Assembly: GCA_017963125.1 (NCBI GenBank)
Contig: JAGCUA010000090.1
Span: 1 to 54,727, forward strand
Direction of reading: 5' to 3'
Length of the DNA: 54,727 nucleotides
Source of the DNA: a bacterium
GTDB lineage: Bacteria > UBP6 > UBA1177
Shown: piece by piece, positions 26,062-34,427 of the stretch
Layout of the letters: the number at the start of each line of letters is the position of its first letter
Position numbering within the stretch: the stretch's first letter is position 1
Program-made: the position numbers and the translations under genes
Notes under the pieces: generated by a model
Told to the model about the DNA's origin: nothing
The model's database searches: none
The model's input: only the letters and a program-made list of their open reading frames with translations

Positions 26062-27264
26062 CTACTCTACCGTAAGTTCGATTTCACCGTTTCCGGCTGC
26101 CTTGATGACGAGGAATGAGCCTGCATCGCTCACTTTCTCAAGCTGTCCCGGGCCGCTGTAAGCCTTCTTGAGCGCAAGGAAAAACTCGTAAGCGTTCGGA
26201 ATGTCCTTGAGATAAACGATGTAGGAGAATGTCGATTTACCGCCTGCCTGACGCTTGATCTGCCTTGTTGAAAGCCCTTTGAGCGCGCCGTAGACAGCTT
26301 CATCGACTGCCGCGCCGTCGGTGCTGTTCGAAAGGACCGCAAGTTTGAACGGTTTTCCTTTTTTCACCATCTCCATCCACTCTTTTCTGATCTGACTGAC
26401 AACTTTAGCGCCGGCATCGTTCACTGCTTCCTGAACAAGTGCGTTTGCGTCGCTGACACGCCTTTCAGCAGAATATCCCGTCGTCGTTCCGAGCATTTTG
26501 CCGGTCGCCGTTTCGAAAACTTCGACTGCTACCGATGCCTTGGAACCTGAACCGCCGTTGACGCCGGAATAGTTGACTTTCGCATAGACGTCGGTACCGA
26601 GAGAAAGCGCCATGTCGTGCATCGGATCTGTCTCTGCACCTTCGAGAGCAGCCATTTTGGCAACGATTTTGTTGACGGTATCACCCTGTGCAGCCTTGTA
26701 GACTTCAAAAGAGTTGTCCTGAAAGTATTCCTGAAGCGCGCTGACAGCAGTTTTTGCGAAATCACCGCCTTTGTCGGCAAAAACGGAAACTGTCGGAAGT
26801 CCCATGCTTTCGCCCAGATCCTCAGTCGAAGTGATTATTTCGGCTGCCGCGAGCTCCTGCTGGATCATCGCGACATCAATTTTGAAGAGGTATGTGACTT
26901 TTGTTTTTCCGCCCTCTTTTTTCTTCGATTTTATGTCGGAGATCCAGCGGATATATTTGACCGGATTCGCATACATCTGCATTTCAAGGCCGTAAGCTCT
27001 CGTTTTTTCAGCCTGCGTTTTGAGGATAGGCTTGTCACCGCCTTCAAGAACGAACCAGACAGCAGTCTTTTTGGCTTCTTCAAGCGCCTCTTCTACCGAG
27101 CATCCGATGCCTGTCGCCTTGATCATCATTTCGCCAGTGCCGCTGCTTTCGACGAAAGTCGCTTCGTAAAGAGCCGGAGTCTGCTGTTTTTTGAAATCGC
27201 ATTTGTTGGAGCAGCTGACCATAGAGAGTGCCAAAACAAGCGTTAACACCAAAAATTTTCTCAT
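26062..27264 (-). CDS. Lipoprotein of unknown function, FlgT_N/LPP20-like region
   Basis: A 400-residue product with a signal peptide and lipobox MVSC (Cys18). After it comes MIKATGIGCSVEEALEEAKK, which resembles the first domain of FlgT and LPP20 proteins, then a long mixed region with two or three alpha/beta units (about 165-260 and 300-380). I do not recognise these. ATG 27264 follows GGAGG by 6 nt, so an in-frame start eight codons earlier is rejected. It lies 27 nt after the large exported protein and 7 nt before the PEGA lipoprotein. All three products carry export signals, so they probably act together at the envelope. Confidence 0.8.
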   Translation of the reverse strand: MRKFLVLTLVLALSMVSCSNKCDFKKQQTPALYEATFVESSGTGEMMIKATGIGCSVEEALEEAKKTAVWFVLEGGDKPILKTQAEKTRAYGLEMQMYANPVKYIRWISDIKSKKKEGGKTKVTYLFKIDVAMIQQELAAAEIITSTEDLGESMGLPTVSVFADKGGDFAKTAVSALQEYFQDNSFEVYKAAQGDTVNKIVAKMAALEGAETDPMHDMALSLGTDVYAKVNYSGVNGGSGSKASVAVEVFETATGKMLGTTTGYSAERRVSDANALVQEAVNDAGAKVVSQIRKEWMEMVKKGKPFKLAVLSNSTDGAAVDEAVYGALKGLSTRQIKRQAGGKSTFSYIVYLKDIPNAYEFFLALKKAYSGPGQLEKVSDAGSFLVIKAAGNGEIELTVE

Positions 27265-27291
27265 TTTTTCCTCCATAAAATATTTCATTTA

Positions 27292-29121
27292 TCACCTGCA
27301 CACATTTGAAGAAGGCGTATACATTCTCGCCATCGCGCTCACTATCGGAAGATGGAAGTTGAAGTCAAGCGACATATACGGACCATGGACAAAACCTGAG
27401 TAGCTGCCTGAAACATCTACCTTTTCACCACTGTATTCATCAGATTCAGCCTTTGTGAGAAAACCGACATTCCAGCCCGCCTTGATTATAAAATCAAAAC
27501 TTGGAGTTACACTAAAACCCAAATGAATCTGCGGTGTTATATCAAAATGCTGAAAATCCCTGCCGTCATTCAAAGTGCCGTGATAAGAAGCGTCAATTGC
27601 CGGCGCAAAGAAAAATCCTGCCGATCCGGCATAAAACCTTTTCGCAATGCCAAGACCTCCTCCGAACCAATAAAGCAGCGTACCTATACTCTTTTGGTTT
27701 TCACCCTTATATTCCGATTGAAGACCAACATTAAAATCTAAAAAAACATTGAGATAAAACTCGCTGAGGGCAGAACTGTTCTTCACATAACCAAGATCAA
27801 CATTTGTGCCGAGATGCAGTCCGGGAGCTACAAGCATCATTCCGATATCACCCGAATAGCGGTTGCCTTTTGCATACACCATATCATCTTCCAGCCCGAG
27901 GTTGAAATAAAGGCCGGTCCAAGGATATTCGCGGAGCTGGTCGCCTTCCTCTGCATCACCGTTCGTCACTTTGATTATTGTCGGCGCTGCGCTGTCGTTG
28001 CAGTTGATAGAAACTTCACGAGCCCTTGCAAAACCTTTGCGCTGAGTTTTGCCGTCAACAGTTTCAAGGATCTCGAAAGGATGGTCTATCCTGATATCTT
28101 CCATAACTCCGAAACTGCTTTCGATTTTTTTGCCGTCGCTGCTTTTTACCGGCATGAAAATAGCGAAATTGTCATCCTGCTTAAGCTGATAGTTTGCGTT
28201 CAGCGAAGCCGCCTTTATAGCGGTGCGGAAAGTGTCGTTGAAAACAGACATGACCTGCTTCGGGGTCGGAATTATCTGAAGCGCGGTGTCTGTCGAGCCT
28301 GTAATTCCGCCCGAATGTCCCACGATATCGCCATAATGCTCGAAGCGTTTCGTCTCGTAGTTGTAGCGGTAAATCATGAAAACCACATCGACCGAAAGCT
28401 CGATCTCGATATCGAATGAACTGTAATAAAGCCCGGTTGTAACCGATTTATGCCGAGTGCGGACAACTCGCCCCGCGCTGCCGATAGGAGCGACATGAGC
28501 CGCGAAAACATAAGATGAATTGAGAAGATTTTTGACAAAAGCGGCCGAAAGACCGAGTTCCTTCGCCTTCGTCACCATGAAAGTCTCCTGCTCTTTTTCG
28601 GAAAGCTCGGAATAGCGCTGCTCTGCGCTTGCATCAAGCAGCTTCCCAAAAACTTTTCTGACATCGGAATTGAGATAGTGCTCCAGATGTCTCCTGAAAG
28701 TGGCGCGGTCGCTCGTTCCGGCACGGAAAGAGGGGATCTTTCCACCAAGATCGATCTTCACCTCACCGCCTTTTGTCCGCATGAAAGCAACGTTGTCGCC
28801 AAGAATTATCTTGTCAAAGCGGTTTGTGATCGTCCACTGGTAGAAAATCTTCGCAGCTTTAAGTTTTTCGCTTTCGTTAAGCGGATAATTCACCGAAAAA
28901 GTCCACGGAATGCACCTTCCCTCACCTTTTTCGTTGTATTCGCAGTAGCGCATAGGCACTTTCACGGCATCCTGCATGAAACCGATGTCGCCGAAACCCA
29001 TGACCGCCCTTCTTTCGTAGGTTTTCTGAGTTTCGTCCGATTTCAGAAGAGATGCGTCCTCAACGGCGGCAAGAGTTTGTAAAAACAAGAAAAAAAACAA
29101 AAACTGTAATATTTTTTTCAT
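27292..29121 (-). CDS. Exported protein of unknown function, possible outer-membrane C-terminal barrel
   Basis: A 609-residue product starting with a clear signal peptide (about 20 hydrophobic residues, cut near LAAVEDA). The middle part is alpha/beta without a family I know. The last 200 residues alternate Gly and aromatic residues in short strands (YFNLGLEDDMVYAKG, LYWFGGGLGIAKRFYAGSAG, MSLDFNFHLP), as in outer-membrane beta-barrels, but the final residue is Arg after a short Ser/Asn tail, not the usual aromatic. It is first in the three-gene envelope set. A promoter-like pair lies 25 bp upstream, divergent from the HEAT-repeat gene. Confidence 0.75.
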   Translation of the reverse strand: MKKILQFLFFFLFLQTLAAVEDASLLKSDETQKTYERRAVMGFGDIGFMQDAVKVPMRYCEYNEKGEGRCIPWTFSVNYPLNESEKLKAAKIFYQWTITNRFDKIILGDNVAFMRTKGGEVKIDLGGKIPSFRAGTSDRATFRRHLEHYLNSDVRKVFGKLLDASAEQRYSELSEKEQETFMVTKAKELGLSAAFVKNLLNSSYVFAAHVAPIGSAGRVVRTRHKSVTTGLYYSSFDIEIELSVDVVFMIYRYNYETKRFEHYGDIVGHSGGITGSTDTALQIIPTPKQVMSVFNDTFRTAIKAASLNANYQLKQDDNFAIFMPVKSSDGKKIESSFGVMEDIRIDHPFEILETVDGKTQRKGFARAREVSINCNDSAAPTIIKVTNGDAEEGDQLREYPWTGLYFNLGLEDDMVYAKGNRYSGDIGMMLVAPGLHLGTNVDLGYVKNSSALSEFYLNVFLDFNVGLQSEYKGENQKSIGTLLYWFGGGLGIAKRFYAGSAGFFFAPAIDASYHGTLNDGRDFQHFDITPQIHLGFSVTPSFDFIIKAGWNVGFLTKAESDEYSGEKVDVSGSYSGFVHGPYMSLDFNFHLPIVSAMARMYTPSSNVCR

Positions 29122-29146
29122 ATCCGAACCTCAAAAAAATCGAAAT

Positions 29147-29174
29147 ATTATGCAAAAAACTGACCAAGAAACAA
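29147..29174 (-). promoter_or_regulatory. Probable promoter of the envelope cluster
   Basis: Minus-strand TTGTTT (29169-29174), 16-bp spacer, CATAAT (29147-29152), 25 bp from the first start codon. Confidence 0.5.
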
Positions 29175-29212
29175 TTTTTTACCTGCACAGATCCAAAAAC
29201 AGCGGAAAAAAA

Positions 29213-29240
29213 TTGTGCTTTATCTTTCAAACGCTAAAAT
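29213..29240 (+). promoter_or_regulatory. Probable promoter of the HEAT/HD gene pair
   Basis: TTGTGC (29213-29218), 16-bp spacer, TAAAAT (29235-29240), 27 bp upstream of the start at 29268. It is divergent from the envelope-cluster promoter, about 40 bp away. Confidence 0.5.
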
Positions 29241-29267
29241 ACGCGGAAATTTTCGAGGTTTTGAAAG

Positions 29268-31322
29268 ATGGTAAAAGTCAGCGATAAGAAAAGAGAAATT
29301 TTTGATTTTTTCAAGGATAATGCGGACAAATTGTTTGACGACCACGAGCTGATCAAGCTGACAAAAGAACTTGTCGGGCTTTTCAACAAGGTCATCCGCG
29401 GTTACAGGCTCTATCCGCGAACGAATCCGGCATTTTCAAGGTTCGCGAATTACTTCAAAAGCAAATTAGACGAGATCCTTGCCGATATTCCTTCTATTTC
29501 GCTCAGGATATCGACAAACGGCTTTATGATCGGAAATCATCTTCTCGATACCGGAGAGAGAGACCGCGAAGTCGTTTTCTTCCTTTACAACGACGGTCTG
29601 CGCGAGATTTTTTTCCAGAAAGGAACCACGATAGATGAAGTCAACCAGCTTTTCGACATTCTTGCACAGTGCACCCTTTTCGCAAACGAAGACTACGACC
29701 TTTCCACACTGCTCTGGGATCACAACTTCACGAACATCGGCTATATCACGGAAGACGAGCTCATAAAGCAGAATATTTCGATAGCGAACGATTCAGAAAA
29801 CACCTTTTCCCCCTTTCTCGTTGAAGAACTTTCCTACGGTCCGGGATTTGACGGCATCGGCGAAGTTGACCGCGAAGACGGTAAGGCAGGAAGCGGAAAT
29901 TCGACGTATGATATGGCGAAAGCGCCCAATTTCGAGACGACCGATTTCGAGAAATATTCCGACCTTATCCTGAAGGAAGACATCAAAATAGATTTCAACG
30001 AAAGAAAAGAACTGCTGAACCAGAGGCTTTCGAACTACATCGTCGGCAAAATGGAGATGTTCAAATTCGACGAAGCTCTCAAAAGAAACAGCGACTCTTT
30101 CGTTGTCAACCGCTTTCTCAAAGAGCTTTCTGCGAGACTTACGAGCAGTCAGGGGACAAAGGCGGGAAAGGAACTTCTCGACACGGCCGTTTCACTCTGG
30201 GAGAAACTGCTTCTCTTCGGTTCGGTCAGCGGTGCCATCCTCTTCATCCAGACACTGAAAAACATCGCCGAACAGCTGAAGACCTCTCAGCCGGAATATT
30301 CAAAAAAAATAAAAGAGACTTTTTCCGACCTTGAAAACGAAGAGTTTTTAAGCGATTTCTTCTTTACTGTCGAGGATATTCCCCAGGATGAGATCGCTGT
30401 GATCGGAAAACTTTTCGCGATGATCCCCTCAAGAAAGATCGAGTTCCTCCTTTCGAAGATCAACAGCATCGAATCAAAAGAGACCAGAATCGCGATCATA
30501 AAAAGCTGCACCGAATATCTGCCGATCTCCGACGATCTTCTCGCACTCACAAGACATTCTGACTGGAAAATCGTCCGCAATGCCCTTGCGATGATGAAAG
30601 AGAAAAAGGATGCAAGGATCCTTCCGGCAATCAGGGGAACACTGTCGCATCCGCAGAAACAGGCGCGTATCGAAGCACTTGCACTACTCATGGAATTTTC
30701 TATCGAAGAGGCTCTTCCGGCACTTGAAAGAGCAGTATTTTCATCTGCCCGCGACGTAAGGACCGCCGCAATAGAAAAGATCCTCGAACTCAGGGACAAT
30801 GTTGCGGTAAGACCTATAATCAACCGTCTGCTCCAGCCGCACAACCTCAAAAAACTTGAGCCGGACGAAACGGAAAACCTGTTCCAGATGATAATATCGA
30901 TGCGCCGCTACGATCTTTTCGACCTTATAGGACAGCAGCTCCTGACTGAAGAACATGACTTAAGACTTAAAGCGATCCAGGCGATACAGAAAGCTACGAC
31001 GATGACGCACTTTTCCAAATTCATCGTCCGTGCAGCCGATATAAACACTCTGTCAAAAATGAAGACCGACGAACTTCATGAATTCTGCCGTCTTCTCAAA
31101 CCGGAAATATTCGGAGAACTCTTCCCTGCCGCAACAGGCATGCTCACCGCTTCGGGAAGTCTTTTCAATAAATCGGTGACCAATGCGAAAGAGGAGTTCT
31201 ATAGTGCGGTTTTTTATTACAGGAACGATCCCGAAGTGAAGAAATTCATTGAAAAATCCCTCGCTTCAGGCAACAAGGAAACAGTAAAAATAGTCAGCAG
31301 AATCAAGGATAAATACTTATGA
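29268..31322 (+). CDS. HEAT-repeat protein of unknown function
   Basis: A 684-residue cytoplasmic protein (no signal peptide or membrane segment). The N-terminal 170 residues form a helical then alpha/beta region with the pattern YRLYPRTNPAF, related in style to the N-terminus of the next protein (LRLYGAGNDTV). A Ser/Gly-rich acidic linker follows (about 180-240). Residues about 330-590 look like HEAT-type helical pairs, for example DWKIVRNALAMMKEKKDA and DVRTAAIEKILELRD. Its stop overlaps the next start (ATGA), so the two are translationally coupled and probably work together. Function unknown. Confidence 0.8.
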   Translation: MVKVSDKKREIFDFFKDNADKLFDDHELIKLTKELVGLFNKVIRGYRLYPRTNPAFSRFANYFKSKLDEILADIPSISLRISTNGFMIGNHLLDTGERDREVVFFLYNDGLREIFFQKGTTIDEVNQLFDILAQCTLFANEDYDLSTLLWDHNFTNIGYITEDELIKQNISIANDSENTFSPFLVEELSYGPGFDGIGEVDREDGKAGSGNSTYDMAKAPNFETTDFEKYSDLILKEDIKIDFNERKELLNQRLSNYIVGKMEMFKFDEALKRNSDSFVVNRFLKELSARLTSSQGTKAGKELLDTAVSLWEKLLLFGSVSGAILFIQTLKNIAEQLKTSQPEYSKKIKETFSDLENEEFLSDFFFTVEDIPQDEIAVIGKLFAMIPSRKIEFLLSKINSIESKETRIAIIKSCTEYLPISDDLLALTRHSDWKIVRNALAMMKEKKDARILPAIRGTLSHPQKQARIEALALLMEFSIEEALPALERAVFSSARDVRTAAIEKILELRDNVAVRPIINRLLQPHNLKKLEPDETENLFQMIISMRRYDLFDLIGQQLLTEEHDLRLKAIQAIQKATTMTHFSKFIVRAADINTLSKMKTDELHEFCRLLKPEIFGELFPAATGMLTASGSLFNKSVTNAKEEFYSAVFYYRNDPEVKKFIEKSLASGNKETVKIVSRIKDKYL

Positions 31323-32773
31323 GCGAAGAACTTCACAACAATGTCATCTCCGCGGAATTTTTTGAAAATTCCGACCGTATCGAAAGAGAAAAGATGTATG
31401 ATTTCACAGTTGCGGCAAACGCTCTTCTGAAATCGCTGAGGCTTTACGGTGCAGGAAACGACACTGTCGAGAAAAACACCGAAAAACTGAACGAGACCCT
31501 CAAATTCTTCTTTGCGACAGAGGCTCTGTTCGATTTCACTTTCAACGGCAACGATTTCCTGCTCAACGACGTAAGGGTCAGAAGAAAAAGAGGAATGAAC
31601 ATCTCTTTTGACGAAATGGAGAATTTTTTCATTGAACTTCAGATCGCAACGATAATATTCCAGAAGGCAAGCGGTATCAGCGAAGTCGTCGAATTCATGC
31701 TTATCGGACAGGAAATCATAAAGGCGAACTTCAAATTGGACACAAGATTCGCACAATTCGAGCAAAGACTGAAAAACAAAGGGATAAAGATCCAGATAAC
31801 GCAGCGCGACAGCTCAAGCGGCGACGATCTTTTCAATATTCTGAACAAAAGCCAGCTCGCACGTCTTACCTACCGTAACATGGTTTTGGATCACTCGATG
31901 TTCAAGACAAAAATCAGCGATAACCGTCCGATGCCGCTCAAAAAGGCGATGAGAAACATCCAGAACACGATAGACATGATCTGCGACGGTTCGACCGATT
32001 CGCAGGAATCGCATATCATGGTATTAGCTTCGATCAACAGCCTTCGCGGCAAAATGATAGCGACCCACCTGACAAACACGGCGATACTCAGCATAGCCGC
32101 GGGAGTCCAGCTCGGTATCGACCGCTCAATGCTGACGAGAATAGGAATGGCTGCCTACTTCCACGATATCGACATTCCCGAGGATTCACGCGGAGAAGTC
32201 GTCGAACACTGCCAGAACGGTTTTGCGGTCCTCAGCCGACTCAATTCACTCAACTTCGCCATGATGGAAGCAGCTATCACCGCAGGTCTTCATCACACGA
32301 CATACACTTTCGACTGCAAGCCTATCCCGCCGGAAAAGCCGATAATGTCGACACCTCTCGGCGAACTCATAAAAGTATGCGACTACTACGATCTGGCGAC
32401 GCGCTGGTGGCCCGCAAGACAAACAATGCCGATGAAACGCCCCGAAGCGATAGAACAGCTTTTCAGAATGGCAGACATGCGCTGTCTGGCAAAAGTAACG
32501 GTCAAAGCACTTTTCAGCGCACTCGGGATATTCCCGCCCGGCACAGTTCTAAGAGTAATCGGCAAAAAACAGCTGGCATGCTCGCTTGACGTTTTCAGAA
32601 CGACAGGAAGAAAGGGAAAAGCGGCTATTCTCGACAAAAACATGAATTTTGTCGGGATCGAAACCTTTTATCCGCACGAACTTCTTGAAATCCCGAAAGG
32701 ACTCCACTTCAGACTTCCGCCCGAAACCGTAAAAACAATGCTTGACACCTTCAACGAAGAGGCTTCGGAATAA
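31319..32773 (+). CDS. HD-GYP-like phosphohydrolase with degenerate GYP loop
   Basis: A 484-residue cytoplasmic protein. The N-terminal 190 residues resemble the same region of the upstream HEAT protein. The HD core (about 245-360) keeps candidate metal ligands: His in ATHLTNTAIL, HD in AYFHDIDIP, His in VVEHCQNGF and HH in AGLHHTTYT. The GYP loop that follows in c-di-GMP phosphodiesterases (HHERxDGxGYP) is replaced by HHTTYTFDCKPIPPEKP, so c-di-GMP hydrolysis is uncertain. A C-terminal domain about 110 residues long follows. It may be a signalling phosphatase or a binding protein acting on or with the HEAT partner. Confidence 0.8.
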   Translation: MSEELHNNVISAEFFENSDRIEREKMYDFTVAANALLKSLRLYGAGNDTVEKNTEKLNETLKFFFATEALFDFTFNGNDFLLNDVRVRRKRGMNISFDEMENFFIELQIATIIFQKASGISEVVEFMLIGQEIIKANFKLDTRFAQFEQRLKNKGIKIQITQRDSSSGDDLFNILNKSQLARLTYRNMVLDHSMFKTKISDNRPMPLKKAMRNIQNTIDMICDGSTDSQESHIMVLASINSLRGKMIATHLTNTAILSIAAGVQLGIDRSMLTRIGMAAYFHDIDIPEDSRGEVVEHCQNGFAVLSRLNSLNFAMMEAAITAGLHHTTYTFDCKPIPPEKPIMSTPLGELIKVCDYYDLATRWWPARQTMPMKRPEAIEQLFRMADMRCLAKVTVKALFSALGIFPPGTVLRVIGKKQLACSLDVFRTTGRKGKAAILDKNMNFVGIETFYPHELLEIPKGLHFRLPPETVKTMLDTFNEEASE

Positions 32774-32777
32774 ATTT

Positions 32778-32869
32778 TAACGGGATTATCGATATTATAG
32801 TTATAACGATTCGCGCCGTCGACAAGAACGCCTCAAACCGTCACGCCGAAACGACGTCACGACGTAACG
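32778..32869. repeat. Tandem-octamer intergenic element D
   Basis: Between two convergent genes, 32838-32869 holds four in-phase octamers CCGTCACG, CCGAAACG, ACGTCACG, ACGTAACG. The left part (about 32784-32815) holds looser A/T-rich units such as GATTATCG and GTTATAAC. The GCCGCC-type inverted ends seen in elements A-C are not present. Confidence 0.65.
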
Positions 32870-32871
32870 TT

Positions 32872-33582
32872 TTATTCGAAGAATCCGTATTTTAAAATGA
32901 TATAAACAGCTCTCAGGCCGTCTTTGGCTCCGATTTTTTTGCCTTCATCCGATTTGCGCGGGTTGTAGCTGATCGGAAATTCCTTGATTATAAGATTTTT
33001 TGCGGCACAGATTTTTGCCGTTTTAGCCGTTATTTCAGGTTCGAGGCCGAAGCGGTCTTCTTCGATGTTTATTTCTTTCAAAACTTCGCCTTTGAACATT
33101 TTGTAGCAGGTTTCCATGTCCGTAAGAGACAAACCTGTGAAAAGATTGGATAAAGTCGTGAGTCCGGCATTCACGAAATAGTGAAATTTTCCGAGCGGGC
33201 TCGTCTTTTTTCCCAGAAAACGGCTTCCGTAAAGGACATCGACATTGTTTTTGACGGCATAGTCGAGCATTTCCAGAAGATCCTGCGGGTCGTATTCGAG
33301 ATCTGCGTCCTGAAAGACTACATAATCACCCGTCGCATTCGATACAGCAGTTCTGATTGCCGCCCCCTTTCCCTGATTTTTTTCGTGACGGAAGAGCCTT
33401 ATTTTGCCGTCAGCTTCGTATTTTTTCAATAAATTAAAAGAGTTATCCTTTGAACAGTCATCGACTGCAATGACTTCGAGTTCATCTATCAAAGGCGACT
33501 CTCCGATCGCAAAAACTTTATCGAAAATCATATCGAGCGTTCTTTCCTCGTTATATACCGGAATCAGAAGAGAGAGCTTCAT
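32872..33582 (-). CDS. GT2 glycosyltransferase, dolichyl-phosphate-mannose synthase-like
   Basis: A 236-residue family-2 glycosyltransferase with the SLLIPVYNEERTL start, the DDCSKDNS motif, the nucleotide-sugar DXD as QDADLEYDP (near residue 93), and GSRFLGKK further on. The length and motifs fit DPM1-like enzymes that load a sugar onto a polyprenyl phosphate carrier. There are no membrane helices. It is last in a minus-strand run mreB-mreC-GT2, in the place where mreD or pbp2 often sits, which suggests but does not show a cell-envelope role. Confidence 0.88.
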   Translation of the reverse strand: MKLSLLIPVYNEERTLDMIFDKVFAIGESPLIDELEVIAVDDCSKDNSFNLLKKYEADGKIRLFRHEKNQGKGAAIRTAVSNATGDYVVFQDADLEYDPQDLLEMLDYAVKNNVDVLYGSRFLGKKTSPLGKFHYFVNAGLTTLSNLFTGLSLTDMETCYKMFKGEVLKEINIEEDRFGLEPEITAKTAKICAAKNLIIKEFPISYNPRKSDEGKKIGAKDGLRAVYIILKYGFFE

Positions 33583-33597
33583 GAATCACCCCGACAA

Positions 33598-34425
33598 TTA
33601 AAACAAAGACCTGTTGTCGCCGGTATTCGCTCCGACCACAATAAAGATATGGTTCAGCTTACCCTTTTTGAAAAGCGGGATAGCCTCGCCTTTCATGAAA
33701 AGGATGTTGCTTTCGTCTTCTTTCAGGTTGCCGATTATCGCGATCGGAATATATGGGATCGTATAGTTTTCGCTGAGATTCGCGCTGAGCATCTTTTTTC
33801 CGTCGGCTTCGGGAGAATTGCAGAGCTTGTCTAAGAAAAGAACGGAAAGCGACTGTCCGTTTCCACGCAGGATCGCGGTGCATTCCTCTCTGTTTTCAAG
33901 AACTGCCGGGATCGTGAACGCTTTTGAAGTTATGAGCTCGACTTCAGCCCTTGCACCGTGGAAAGAGGTGACGAGTCCGACCAGCCCCATACTCGAAACG
34001 ACCGTCGATTTTTCCGCCATGAGCTTTGCATACTGTTCTTCGTAACTTATCGATATCCTGTTAGGGTTAAGTTCAGAATAGTTCAATATTTTCGCAGGAA
34101 TAATCGTATATTTTCCGTAACTGTCCTTAAGTTTCAGCAGTTTTGAAAGTTCTTCGTTCTCCTTTCTGATAGCGTCATTCATAAGCAGTCTGACTTTCAG
34201 TTCAGAAACTTCCTGCTCTAAAATTTTATTCTGATGCCCGACGTTTTTAAGATCGACAATTATTCTGAAAGTTTCGCGGAGATTCTCCACCTGGCCGCGA
34301 AGCAGCATCTGGATGTCGTCTATGAAATAAAAGCGTGAATTATACTCTAAAAAGAACTGCGGAACAAGCAGAACAAGAAAGAAAGAGGTAATAAAAATAT
34401 AACGGACGATCTTTTTTTTATTCAA
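33598..34425 (-). CDS. mreC: Rod shape-determining protein MreC
   Basis: A 275-residue protein with one N-terminal membrane helix (residues 8-26), a coiled-coil stretch (about 65-100) and a C-terminal beta domain as in MreC, which links MreB to the periplasmic wall-synthesis machinery. IPAKILNYSELNPNRISIS and VSSMGLVGLVTSFHGA are family-typical. The start is TTG at 34425, two bases after the mreB stop, with no strong ribosome site, so translational coupling is likely. No mreD gene follows. Confidence 0.9.
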   Translation of the reverse strand: MNKKKIVRYIFITSFFLVLLVPQFFLEYNSRFYFIDDIQMLLRGQVENLRETFRIIVDLKNVGHQNKILEQEVSELKVRLLMNDAIRKENEELSKLLKLKDSYGKYTIIPAKILNYSELNPNRISISYEEQYAKLMAEKSTVVSSMGLVGLVTSFHGARAEVELITSKAFTIPAVLENREECTAILRGNGQSLSVLFLDKLCNSPEADGKKMLSANLSENYTIPYIPIAIIGNLKEDESNILFMKGEAIPLFKKGKLNHIFIVVGANTGDNRSLF

Positions 34426-34427
34426 TA

